A stretch of DNA of 64,000 nucleotides from Zeus faber (taxonomy: Eukaryota; Chordata; Actinopteri; Zeiformes; Zeidae), in contig OY482862.1 in assembly GCA_960531495.1 (NCBI GenBank), positions 9,001,155-9,065,154 of the forward strand, written 5' to 3'. The notes beneath the pieces were generated by a model. That model was not told the origin of the DNA. It did no database searches and saw nothing but the letters and a program-made list of their open reading frames with translations. Shown in pieces: positions 33,521-45,761 of this stretch. The translations under genes and the position numbers were made by a program. Position 1 is the stretch's first letter. Each line of letters begins with the position of its first letter.

Positions 33521-34060
33521 TGTGCAATGATGTTGTTATAGAGATGGTAAATGAGCACGAAGATACACAGGATTTTTAAAATGTATTTTTTTGTTAAAAA
33601 AAAATGCTAAGTAAGATGAGTACTTTTAACGGTAATTATAAAATATATATTTATTTTTCCCTGTGTAGGTGTATAGCTTTCATGTTGCTCTAGGAATGCT
33701 GCGTTAGGTCACGGTGTGGGCGCGATCGTTCGATGGCTGGAGCTCTCCGTGGTCCTGATGGTAGACAGATAAGAGAGACAGGTAGACGGGACAGTGGCGG
33801 ACGTTTTGTTGTTACCCCCCCAGTGCTTGAAATGCATTTGATCCGCAAGTACTCACCACCGTCGCACGTTGGCCCACTTGCATTGGTTATGCTAATGCGA
33901 TGCAATGCTGTCCATCCCCAGTTATTAAGCCAACCATTGATCATGTGGCCTGTTTGTCTTCGTGTCGCTTAATTATACTAAAACAAATCCACTTCCTGTG
34001 CTTTGTCTGCAGGGCCCTGGACTAAAATACCGAAAAAAAAAAGAAAAATAAAGCTGTAAG

Positions 34061-34242
34061 ATGTCCATGGTGCTTTTTGCATCAGTGGTGAGGGTCGGGG
34101 ACGGTCTGCCCCTCTCTGCGTCCACTGACTATGAGCAGGACAAGGGACTCCAGGAGACCAGGAGGCACCTCAAGGGCCTTTCCAGGAAGCTCGGCCAGTT
34201 CCCAGATCGCTGCACCGTGAGGATTGGCCAGTACAATGTCAA
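34061..34242 (+). CDS. SEC22A: SEC22A coding exon 1 (start codon, longin)
   Basis: The ATG at 34061 has an in-frame TAA just upstream. The exon encodes [20 protein letters not shown] through GQYNV and ends with AA of a split Asn; the donor is GTAAGT at 34243. The 5'UTR part of this exon starts at 34013 after a TTTGTCTGCAG acceptor. Confidence 0.96.
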
Positions 34243-34595
34243 GTAAGTTATGCTGCAGATTTGGGCATCGGGCGTGGCAGAGACACTTGTGCAATGTCTA
34301 CACATCTGCCCTCAAAGCCGTCGAGATCAGTAATACAGTGATAATCAGTGGAATGGTGATCTATTAAATCATAGGAATTTCTTACTCATGAATCTTAATC
34401 TATCTGTGTGGTATTATGACTAAGGGAAATTCTCAACTGCGTGTTTTGTTTTGTGTTTTATAAAATATATCGGAATTGATTCTGTCAGTCACCCAATCAT
34501 TTTATTGTGATGAATTACCTTTTTCCAGAGGATAAGCGGTGTTGTACAGCACTTTGAGTTGCATTTATTGTTGGAAAGGTGCTATGTAAATAGAT

Positions 34596-34634
<39 letters not shown>

Positions 34635-37600
34635 AGGAATGCAACTGTCATAAAGGGGAGTAGTTAGTCAAATTCAAGGAGTGTAGTTCACTGAAATGAC
34701 TTCAGGTGTATCAGCCCATAGCCTCATCTTCCTTATATTTGATTGAACAGTGTGCTATTGCTCATTATATTCATACCTAATGTCTTTTTAATATGAAGGG
34801 TTTTGGCAGCATGGGAGGGGATTGGAAGAAATGATTTGAAATCTCCTCGAGCGTCAGTGTTGACAACACTGATGCTCCTTGGTTCCTTGGATCTTGCCAC
34901 CTTCTTACATTAAGCCTTAGTCTTTTTTTGGAACCATCTGCAGTGTCACATTTCTTCCACATGTCGTTATTTCACATATAAATAATGCTATGACAGATAA
35001 TGGTCCTCTGTGCGGGAGCTAACTGCTCCCATAAGATCATGAAACACATTTTTATGACCTGTCTTTTCTTATAGTACTACATATTGAGAGCCCAGGTTAC
35101 ATTGGTGTGTTATGCTTTTGTGCAATGTGTTTTATGAATCTATTTTTGACAACCTCATAAAAAGGAAGGCCTTGTGCCCTTGCAGTGATTCTCGGGGGAG
35201 GGGGGTCACCAGACCTTAACCACTGGTTAAGGAGATCATTTCTCCTCAATTTTTCCGAAGGCAGCAGAGCTCATCTTAAAAGACCAAAAGGAGAGAAACA
35301 CAGAGTTTGTTGACAATGAGCAAAGTGATCCTTGGGCTGGTCTGCTTTGATATGAGCTCCTTTAATCTCGCCATTAGCTTCTGAGGACAAGATAGTCAAA
35401 ATGACTTTCATTTACCGGGTAATGTAATGGAAGAAATAATGAATAATTTTGGGGAAACACCCCACCTGCAATATATTTAGACGTTGAGGGGCTCTCTAGG
35501 CTTGGATAAACGTGGTACATAAAATATGTACTGTCAGTCGGGTAGCACGCACCTTTATCTTATCTTTCTCTCCCCGATATTGTACCAAATAGTTGTTTTA
35601 TCACTTTGATTTGCAGTTTTAATTGACCGCTTGCGTTGTGCATCTGTTTATTTGATGGGATTGGTCGTTGGGGTGACAGTCAGCTCTCTCCTTAATGTTC
35701 TCCTAGATAGTGGGAGTCCTTAGAGATCTTTGGAACATTATGTGTCTACAGTCAGAGCAGCTGCACTTGCTTACTTACTTACTTACTTACTTGAGTTTGA
35801 GTGTTTGTGAAAGAAGGAGTGGGGGAAATAATTAAATTAGTTAAAATATACGTGTTTTCTGAGTGTGAAATTAGGTTTAATTAGCTGCTCAGAGGATGTA
35901 AATTACCTTCTCGGTGTTAATATGAAGAATGGTGTTTGTACTAGAAATGGAGCTTTTATCTGTGCATCACATTTCTCCTGTATTTAGTAGGGCTGAACGA
36001 TTTGGAAAAATAATCCCATTGCGATAAAAAAAAAAAAAAAAGACCAATATTGCGATTTTTGTATGCGATTCTTTTTGTGCCTTATCTTCTGTTTTATTCA
36101 ATAAACACAAGCAATAAATATTTCTATACTATGACCAACACAACATTGGATACAGTCAACATTATAACTCCTCGTTCTTGTAGGCCAGGCCTACGTGTCA
36201 TGATGAAATGAGATGAAATGATGCATGAATTGAGATGAATAACATATCTTTATTTGACGATTGAATTGTAAAAATGAAAACCTTCAATCACAGTAGAATA
36301 TGACTGATTGATTTAACTTCAAGCCGTGTAATTGTTCAAATCTGAAAATTAACATAAAAAAAAAAAAAAAAATGCTGTGTTTCTGTAGAAATGTGTTTTT
36401 TATAAAGAATATTGCACGCATACATCCTATGTGCAGAAAGTCAATGAGCTTTGTCCATGCATAAATATCTTAATAATATCTTTATAAAAAGCGTTATGTT
36501 CATGAAATTATAAACAGGTTAAAAAACAAATAAACAAACAGACGCAGTGTTCTGGAAGAGGCTCGATCTGTCTGGACTCTACAGGTGTTCCAGGCTCTGC
36601 CAGCAGCACACACCGCTCGCACCGCGGCCCGGGATGGAGCACCGGATCTCACTGGGGGGCAGCTCAGAGGTTCGGTTAAAACAATCGCTTAATTAGGCGT
36701 TTTTCTTTTTTTTTTCTTTTCCATTTTTTGGGGCCGCTTTCTGAAATCTCACAACAAAGGATAAAGAGCGGAGGAGCTAAATAAAAGGACCAAATTGTGC
36801 AATGATCCCGGAGAAAGGAGCTGTCCCATCCCCCCGTCTGCTCCCTGGGGGTAGAGGACGTGGCGGACACAGCCCGAAAGTTGGTCAAATTGTAATTTTT
36901 AAAAATTGTAATAGATATAATAGATTCAAACTTATGTGGTTTTTTTTTGTTTTTGTTTTTTTCAGAAGGAATATTCGAACATGATTTTTGGCCAATGTTG
37001 ACAGCCCTATCGGTTAGATTGTGTAACATTAAAAAAACACTTTTTTTTAACTGCAGCCTTTGCAACTTGAAAATTGCGTTCTATTACAATCCGATGTCGG
37101 TCTGAATTAAATTAATCGTTCAGCCCTAGTATTTAGCACAATGTTCTTATTTTACTTGTTTTAGTTGTAGGATTAATGCAGTAAATGCATCTCTGTGCTG
37201 TCAGCTTCTCCAGCTCGCTGGGTGTCGGGTACCTGATGGTGTGCGCAGGGAATTACCCCAATGTGCTGGCCTTCTGCTTCCTGGATGAGCTGCAGAAGGA
37301 GTTCATCGTCACATACAACACCAAGCGCATCAACAGCGCCGTGAGGCCGTACTCTTTCATCGAGTTCGGTGAGCGTACAAAGCTTTCTACAGGATCACGC
37401 ACATTCTTTAAGCCACTACAACAGTTTGTTTGCTTACAAGTGCGCCTAGCAGTGATTTCAAATTTCCATTCGACTTTTGTTTCCATGCACCACTGGCCAG
37501 ATACTTTCATCCAGAAGACGAAGCAGCGCTACAACAGCCCCCGCTCGCTGTCCACCAAAATCAACCTGTCCGACATGCAAACGGAGATCAAGCTGCGGCC

Positions 37601-40600
37601 GCCCTACCAGCTCTCCCCCGAGGACCTGAACTCCGTCAACGGCTTCTCTCTGCACACGCCGTCCAAGTATAAAGGCATCGGTAGGGCTCCTCTTCTGTGT
37701 ACAATCCACATGTTTTCATGCCTTGCGGAGCTACTGCGAAAGAAATAAAAGTACACTCGTATCGTAACAATCGCCCTCCTACAACTCCTTTGTTTCAACA
37801 CACACGCATAGAATAAGAATGAGGGCAAAAGAAAGCGCAACGGACTGCTGCATTGTAGGTTACAACTAGTCAGTGGTGGAAGATGTACCCAGTAGGGCGG
37901 CCCCCTGAAAGTCCATGAGTCGAATCATCAGTCAAAAACCCGTCAGTCGACTGATATTCTTGAAGTTGAGCATTTTCTTTTTTTGTTTTTTGTCACTGTG
38001 CATTGCAATAACAAAATTAATCAGATATAATCTTACAAAATGCACAGGGATGACATTGCAATTACGAATTATAAATAAGGGAAATCAAATATATTTTTGT
38101 GTGAATCGTCCGTGTCTGGACCCGGATACAGTTCCTCCAAATAAAACAACTAAATACAGCGTGGGGATGGGGCATGGAGGAACCGGGCACGACATTTAGA
38201 CTCGTTAAGATTATTTTCTGTGCATAACGCATAGAGAGGGGCTGATTGGGGAGAGAGTCACGGAAAAAGTGTCACCATTACGCACAGTTTAGTTCCATAC
38301 CTTTCCATAAGCATATGTTTCGTTCCATAAGGAGCCGTAAAATAATAAATAAAAAAAACTACATCCAAAATAAAAACGCACTGTTCTGGCACGCCAATCG
38401 CTGGCACCCCATCGCTGGCGCACGCATCGTATGTACCATTGAGGTGGAAGACAGGTGCACAAAATGCGGCCCAATCGCCCTCCCGCCAGCGAGTAGTTGA
38501 ACAGCCGAATCCGATTAGACTGACAGAAATCGGAGTCAGGTACAGCCTTAATACTCAGACCTTTTACTGTGGTAAAAGTACAAATTCCCTGACATACGAT
38601 GACTCTAATAAATGGAAGTACCACGTTGACATTTTTAGTAAAGTAAACGTATAAAAGTACTTGGTCTTAGATTAAATTAAAGTATTCAAACTAAAAGTAC
38701 TTGTCATGTACATGTCATGTCATCACAGTGCCATGATATACTGGAGAATAATACGGCATAAAGTACTATTGTACCTTTTTTTTTTCATGTGCTCATGCAT
38801 ACCTGATTACATTTCTTGATATTTTTGTAATATTTAATTTATTTTTAACCTTAATGTGGTATATTTGCTTTAAAATGTAGTGGAGTGGAAGTCAAAGATC
38901 TCTGACACTGAATATAATAAGTTAAGTACTTATACCACCGCTGCAACTGGTGTTACCTAGTGAAACGGGCTCGGAAGAGATTTGTCTGCTTCATCCCACG
39001 CTCTGAGGTTCCAGGTCTTCCATGTTTCCGTCCCATATCTTATTAACCACTGGGTCACGAAAGAGTGTTGGTGCGTGCGCACACCAAAGGTTCAAGGTTG
39101 ACTTGAATATCTTTCCCAATGCCTTACATGCATGTTAACAAGCCATGAAGCCGACATCTCTTCCTCTGTGCTACTAAACCATCTCGGTGTGGAGTCTTTG
39201 GACTCATTTGATTTTTAATACAACAACGCAAGCTGCTCCTTAGCAAAAATGAGCCTTACCCCTTTTTTTTATTTTTAATTATTTATTTTTATTGGAGGAT
39301 TTCTAACATGTCTTTAGTCATAGTATGTTGTTCATACATTGTGTTAGGGCTGTCCCCTGAAGTTGACAAGTCGAATCATCAGCCGGAAACCCGTTAGTCG
39401 ACAGATTATTTAAGTCCAGCAGTCGGTTGTTTTTTTTTTTTGTTTGTTTTTTTCTTTCAACGTGCATTACAGTAAAACTTACAAAGCTTACAAAATGCAG
39501 AAATTACATTTCAATAGGGAATTGTAAAGAAATATATTTTTAGGTGTGATTTCTCCACCGCCGGATACAGGCGGTGGAGAACAGTGTGGGGCACATTGTA
39601 GACTTAAGATTATTTTCTGCACCTAATGCATGGAGAGGCGGTGAACGGGGGAGAGAGTCACATAGAAAGTGTCCTCATTGCGCATGGTCTAGATGCATAC
39701 TGTTCCATACGCACTTGTTTCATTCCATAAAGAGACTTCAAATAAAATAACCTGCATCTAAAATAAAAACACACTGTTTCGGCACACCGATCACCGGCAC
39801 ACCATCGCTGGCCCGCACATCATCTGTACCATCGGAGAGGGACGGGTGCGAAAAATGCGCCACCCGCCGAATATTCCCATTCAGATACAGCCCTATATGG
39901 TGTCGATTTTGCAAGACCTGCGTGTTGCCTAGTTTGTTCTTGGATATTTTTTTTACTTTTATTGCGACTATGTCCTATCGGGTGACATTCTGTTTTTGCT
40001 GAGTCTGCTTGTATTTCCAGCTCCCACTCAGATGCTGGATCCGGTGACCTTGCCCGGCATCGTGTCCTGTGTGCTCAGTGTCCTCTGCGGGGGCCTCAAC
40101 CTGCTGCGGGGGGTCCATGCTATAGAGAGCATCCTGCAGGTGAGACCAGTGACTTTGCTGCACTGAAACACACACTCTTTCCGCCAGCGAGTCTAATGCA
40201 GCTTCGTTCAAGTCTTTTATTGGATACGACACCATTGATTTGTGCTCAGGGTAAATGATGGCAAGTTGTCTTTGTTAAGTTAATCAGATTGCAGGGGGAA
40301 AAAAAGAAGAATTTAAGTGGTGTGGTAATTTAGAGCCATAAAGATAGACACCGCAAATGGAGGGTGCTCAGAACTAGGGCTCAATAATTTGGGAAAATAA
40401 TTTAATTGTGATTTCTTTTATTTTTGATTTTTAGACCAATATTGCAATTTAGTATGCATTTTTTTTTTAAAGTTCTTTATCTTCGGTATTTTTCACTAAA
40501 CACAAGCAATAAATCGTTCTATAGTACGACCAACACAACATTGGATACAGTCAACATATAAACTGCTCGTATGATGAAATGAGATGAATTGATGCATGAA

Positions 40601-41932
40601 TTGAAATGAATAACATATCTTTATTTAACTATTGAATTGTAAAAAGAAAACCCTTAGATCACGGTAGAACATTGACTGATTGATTTAACGTCAAGCCTTG
40701 TAATAAAAATGTTCGATAAAAATGTTGCGCGCATACGTCCACATACATCCGCTGCAAGTCAATGAGCTTTGCCCGCGCGCCACTAACGCTCTATTTATTT
40801 TGTAGCTTTATGCTCATTCAATTAAAAACAGTTTAAAAAAACAAACGGACACAGTGTTCTGGAAGAGGCTTGATCTGCGCACCGTAGGCCTCACCGGGGG
40901 GCAGCGCGGAGGTTCGGTTAAAACAATCTCTATAGCCAGGGGTGGTAAAAGAGTCACGGAAAAAGTGTCCCCGTTACGCCCGGTTTCGTTCCATATGCAC
41001 TTGTTTTTGTTCCATAAAGAGACGTACAATAAAAACACACTGTTCTGTCGCGCTGATCGCTGGCACCCCATCGCTGGCGTGCTCATGTTTGCCCCCCCCC
41101 CCTTTTTTATCACAGCCTTTGCGATTTGAAAATTGAGTTACTAATTATTACTATACTAAATTGTGATGTCGGATTGAATTGGATTAATTGTTCAGCCCTA
41201 TCCTGAACTCCGCATTGCCCCTGTCGTATCACTTATGTTAGGCCACGTGGAGATATGGCTCGTTGGAACTGAATAATAACCCAATTTTTTCTCGCTCTCC
41301 CTAGAACGACGACGAAGACTTTAATTACGTAATTGCCTTCTTCCTGGGCACAGCGGCCTGTCTCTACCAAGTAAGTGATGGTCACTCCGTCAGCCCCTGA
41401 CAGGCTGTTCCCGCTGCAGACGAGCGGGCCTGTTCTTTGCCGCTCAGCAACCTGTCAGAGAGAGCTCAATACTTTCCACTCAAATTCCCTCTCTCCTTTC
41501 TTTCCCCTCAAACATTTTCATTCACAACTCTTTTGTGCAGTTTGTTATGCCGTAAAAGGATGGTGCTTCTGGAGATGACAAATTGATAGTCTCAAACCGT
41601 TATCAGGCTCGAGTCCTTGACAGATCAAATTTTACTTTGCTGTCTGGGGCAAATTATTGGTGACATTATGTCGGTGTCAGTCACACAGTGTGCGCGGCTT
41701 CTTAACCGTGCTCTCTCCCGTCTCTTCCCAGTGTTACCTATTTGCCTACTTCTCCATCTGGAGGAACAGCAAGTCCTTCCTGGCGTTCGCCCTCATCTGC
41801 CTGTCCAACATGTATCTGTACGAACTGAGGAACGTGTGGCAGATCCTCTTCCACGTGACGGTGGGGGCCTTCATGACGTTGCAGATCAGACTCAGACAGC
41901 CGCTGGGCAAAGCCCCGGACTACAACGTCTGA
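34061..41932 (+). CDS. SEC22A: Vesicle-trafficking protein SEC22A (complete CDS, 6 coding exons)
   Basis: SEC22A is an ER/Golgi membrane protein with a longin domain, related to the SNARE SEC22B but with a multi-pass C-terminus in place of a typical SNARE helix; it is thought to act in ER-Golgi traffic. Exons are 34061-34242, 37205-37368, 37501-37680, 40021-40139, 41305-41370 and 41732-41932. Junctions are GT-AG and the frame holds for 303 codons (human 307). The longin part is about residues 1-120 ([38 protein letters not shown]). A conserved cytosolic segment follows ([20 protein letters not shown]). Four hydrophobic segments lie in residues 185-290, and the tail is GKAPDYNV. The start is fixed by an in-frame TAA 12 bases upstream and an A at -3. 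It sits between PDIA5 and ADCY5 as in human. Confidence 0.97.
34440..34633 (+). repeat. L2/SINE-type 3' tail with (ACTT)n end
   Basis: TGTACAGCACTTTGAGTTGC and GGTGCTATGTAAATAGATTT resemble the conserved tail (CACTTTGAG...GCGCTATATAAAT) of L2-type LINEs and their SINEs in fish. It ends in a run of ACTT units (34597-34633), a typical target-primed tail. A second ACTT run stands alone at 35769-35793. Confidence 0.55.
34634..35987. other. SEC22A intron 1 sequence without a defined element
   Basis: Apart from the ACTT run at 35769-35793 I see no coding exon and no repeat with clear borders between the L2-type tail and the hAT-like element. Confidence 0.55.
35988..37128. mobile_element. Non-autonomous hAT-like DNA transposon, copy A1
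   Basis: It begins TAGGGCTGAACGATT and ends AATCGTTCAGCCCTA, a 15-bp terminal inverted repeat. A perfect 8-bp target duplication GTATTTAG flanks it (35980-35987 and 37129-37136), diagnostic of the hAT superfamily. No transposase is encoded in its 1141 bp; the interior is AT-rich. A homologous copy with altered interior lies at 40375-41200. It sits in SEC22A intron 1. Confidence 0.9.
37205..37368 (+). CDS. SEC22A: SEC22A coding exon 2 (longin)
   Basis: The acceptor GCTGTCAG ends at 37204 and the donor GTGAGC starts at 37369. It encodes residues 61-115, [20 protein letters not shown] through VRPYSFIEF, matching the human longin core. The exon begins 68 bp after the 8-bp target duplication of the hAT-like element at 35988-37128. 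Confidence 0.96.
37501..37680 (+). CDS. SEC22A: SEC22A coding exon 3
   Basis: The acceptor CACTGGCCAG ends at 37500 and the donor GTAGGG starts at 37681. It encodes [39 protein letters not shown] and the variable stretch to KYKGI. The donor is a weaker consensus, but the frame continues into exon 4. Confidence 0.95.
37893..38550. mobile_element. Non-autonomous hAT-like element, copy B1
   Basis: It begins TAGGGCGGCCCCCTGAAAGT and ends TACAGCCTTA. Flanks GTACCCAG (37885-37892) and ATACTCAG (38551-38558) match at six of eight bases, a worn target duplication. Its interior shares GAGAGAGTCACGGAAAAAGT with copies at 39345 and 40375. It lies in SEC22A intron 3. Confidence 0.75.
39345..39895. mobile_element. 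Non-autonomous hAT-like element, copy B2
   Basis: It begins TAGGGCTGTCCCCTGAAGTT and ends ATACAGCCCTA. Flanks CATTGTGT and TATGGTGT match at six of eight bases. It shares AGTCGAATCATCAG and most of its interior with B1. It lies in the same SEC22A intron, 0.8 kb from B1. Confidence 0.78.
40021..40139 (+). CDS. SEC22A: SEC22A coding exon 4 (first membrane segment)
   Basis: The acceptor GTATTTCCAG ends at 40020 and the donor GTGAGA starts at 40140. It encodes [20 protein letters not shown] and [19 protein letters not shown], the first hydrophobic segment. Confidence 0.96.
40375..41200. mobile_element. Non-autonomous hAT-like element, copy A2 (chimeric interior)
   Basis: The ends match family A (TAGGGCTCAATAATTT; AATTGTTCAGCCCTA). 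The first 550 bp follow copy A1 (ACACAACATTGGATACAGTC; GGAGGTTCGGTTAAAACAAT). From about 40950 to 41090 it follows family B instead (GAGTCACGGAAAAAGTGTCC), then returns to the A terminus. Flanks CTCAGAAC and TCCTGAAC are partly alike. It lies in SEC22A intron 4. Confidence 0.78.
41305..41370 (+). CDS. SEC22A: SEC22A coding exon 5
   Basis: The acceptor CTCTCCCTAG ends at 41304 and the donor GTAAGT starts at 41371. The 66-nt exon encodes [20 protein letters not shown] plus YQ, matching human [20 protein letters not shown]. Confidence 0.97.
41732..41932 (+). CDS. SEC22A: SEC22A terminal exon
   Basis: The acceptor TCTCTTCCCAG ends at 41731. It encodes the last membrane segments ([33 protein letters not shown]) and tail GKAPDYNV with TGA at 41930-41932. 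A GT run starts 16 bases after the stop. Confidence 0.97.
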   Translation, partial: CYLFAYFSIWRNSKSFLAFALICLSNMYLYELRNVWQILFHVTVGAFMTLQIRLRQPLGKAPDYNV

Positions 41933-42830
<898 letters not shown>

Positions 42831-45760
42831 CTGATAAAGAGACAAACCCACCCCCCCCACCCCCAGTCAACCCCAGATACATCATTGCCATGCAGAATAT
42901 CTTCCACTTTAACAAGTACAATGTTGTTTTTCTATTCTCACTGCAAACTTGCATGTGATCTCAAACAAATGGAAGGTGGAGGTCACTTGGGACACTCCTT
43001 GTTTTTCCTGTCCGTGTCGAGTTGAACGGTTGTGTCAAGGTCATCAGGTTTCCGTTAAAAATCTTCTATTTCCTCATGGACAATAACAATGAGTAGTCAT
43101 TGCATAAAAGGAGAATAGCCAGCGCTCTGTGTCCATCTGGCATTGACACCATATGGCTGTTTAGGGACCGCTGCAGTGCTTCAGTCTCGTATGATTCATC
43201 ATCCCTCTTTAAAAATCGTGTTCACGGACGGAGCAGCTTAGCAAACAGCCGTACCACACCTACATGACCTAATAGCTGGTTTCACAATATGGTTCTGATT
43301 TGATGGTATCTGTAATGCGGCGTATTATCACCACAGATTGTTCTCACATCCTGCTCTCCAACGCAATCACGACTCCTCTAGCGAAGGTGCAAATCGGGCC
43401 AGCTCTTTCTGGCTTCGAGAAGTGCGGAATGGCAAAGAGGAGCTCATCTAAAAAAATAAATACATTCACATTTGCATTCTGTGGATCAGTGCCTGTTGAA
43501 ATCTGTAAATGTCTGAGGTGACAGCGTAATTAGCAACAAAGGTGCTTACGAAATGTATGTAGTAAAAGCATTGTTTAATCTGTTTCAACTTTCCACCCTC
43601 TTCACTGTCCTTTTTATAAGTGATTCTCTCAACCATTGAGCACGGGGTGGCTCTAAACTCCAAAAAACTCTAAGACAGTCTATATATTTACAATCGCAAT
43701 GTCTTTTTATGGTTCCAACAGTACCTTGCTTACTTTGGTACTTGATCAAATCAGACACTACTTACCTTTTATAAACGAATAACCTTTGATTTTTGCAATC
43801 AGAAAAACATAATCGTTGAAAAAATACCAGAACCTTGAGTATACAAGCTCTGTAAGCCACTTTGCAGGTGTGTGGTACATTTCCCCAGGTTTGTTAAACC
43901 AACGCCACAGCCCCACTCTCTACTTCATTTCAAAAGCAAGTGTGCAAAGGGCAGGACGATAATTATATTGTTGGAAGATAATTGTTAGGAGGAAGAAAGA
44001 TTTCCTAGTATGAGGTAAAGTGGCGTGTTCTCGGTGCAATCCTTTCCTCAAGACAAAGGAAATGTCTGGATAGTAATGGAAAAATGGTTTGTGGCTGTAC
44101 ATTGACGGACATTACAACTAAAATGATTCTTTTTTTCCAGCCTTGTCGATCTCATTTGTTCAGTTATGCTCAAACATTTCCTACCAGATGTGATATATTA
44201 TGCCCCCTCACAAAATAAGTCACAGGTTTAAAATTCACAGAGTCCAGCTTGACTTTATGGATATTACCAATGGTCTTCTGGCCTGAAGACAGACAATTTA
44301 CGGTCAAAGAATTATCCACGAATGATTCATCAGCTATTTACCAAGAGACTGAATTTCCCTCATTAGACTGAATGGCCAGTGGTTTAAGTTATCTCTCTGT
44401 GAGAACTGAAAGGCCTGATGAAATAGCACTTGAGTGTTGGTTTTTATCAGTGGATTAGCATATTGCTTTCATCTCTTCTTTCCTGTATCATTAATAGTCA
44501 TAATGGGAATACTGTGTGTGTGTGTGTGTGTGCGCGTGTCCATCCGTCCGTCAGTCCTTCCCAGTTATGGAGTACTGCTGCCATCTCCTGGAGATCCATG
44601 AATTCACAGCTTCGATAGCTCCAAACTTTAAGTTGGTTGTTATGGCACTTTAAATGCCTCTTGAGAAAAATCCCAGCGTTGGAAATGAAAGACATTGTAA
44701 TATAACAAACCCATAACTGTGGGTGAAAAGATCGGATGTATGCAAAGCTACAGCTCGAGAACCCAGCAATTCAGGTTGAATGACACAAAAACGTCTTTGA
44801 AAGTAAAGCATGCATCCATCTGCATCCTTTAGTAAAGGCAGAGTAAATGGAAAAGCACATTAAGATCTCTTACGCGTGAAAACATTTCAGCATTTTTATT
44901 TGAATGTAAAAAATAAAAACAGCATTGATTGTGTTTGACATAAACAAAAAGCCAAAATAAGCCAAAGTTTGCCTCTGAAAATTGACTTTTTTTTTTTCCT
45001 TTTCATAAAGTCCTAAGAAAAGATAAATCCTGTGTTTGACTTGACTCCAACACCATGGACTCCACTTAGGCACAACCCCTCTGGTCAACTGTCAAATATC
45101 CTTTGACAAGGTTTAAAAAGCTAAATGGGATTCAATGGCACTGTAGCTTTCTACCTTGATGTTAAGAGGCCCTTCTACCATGTGAAGCACTTATCAAGCC
45201 GTTGGGATTTAAAGATAAAACCATTAAAAAAAAAAAAAAATGATGGCAGTCTGAGAATTAAACTAAGGATCAAAGACGGTTTTAAAGGCAAACCGATGCC
45301 CTGGATTCAGTGAGACAAATAGAAAGCGAGCCAGACAAGTTTCAGAAGTACGTTCCTGGTGTGTGCACATAATTATTGCAGCAGAACGGTGCACTAAATA
45401 AAACAAACACCACTGGAGAAAGCAGTGCAATATATTCTCGTGCCACACAGTTTGGCTCAAAACAAAAGGTATTTCAACATGGTGCCAGAGGGGGTTTTTT
45501 TGTTTGTTTGAGGACAATCCTTTGCCAAACAGTGTAGAATGTGAAAAACCCTTTACCTTTTGTACTTACGACTACAGATTAAAAACCTGTCATGACCTGT
45601 GATGTGGTCTGACATTTGATACAGTGTTATTTAGTCTGGATGAGCAGAAAGCGTGTACCGTGTGGCACAACCAAAACAAAAACAATATGGAGGTCAAAGG
45701 ATGGGTCAGGCAAAAGGCAGTTGCAGGTGGCATATTCTGTAACACTGAAGATAACGCTAG
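42831..45760. other. Region between SEC22A and ADCY5, no gene seen
   Basis: Both strands show only short unsupported frames. Short runs of C (42848-42862) and GT (44513-44532), and a poly-A near 45225, are the only repeats noticed. Part may be ADCY5 3'UTR if the distal TTTATT (minus-strand AATAAA) at about 44896 is used, which is unproven. Confidence 0.5.
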
Positions 45761-45761
45761 T

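Noticed and set aside
37185-37748. Single 187-codon plus-strand frame spanning two SEC22A exons
   Set aside because: It reads through the 132-bp intron 37369-37500 and its donor and acceptor; homology stops at the splice sites, so the spliced model is preferred.
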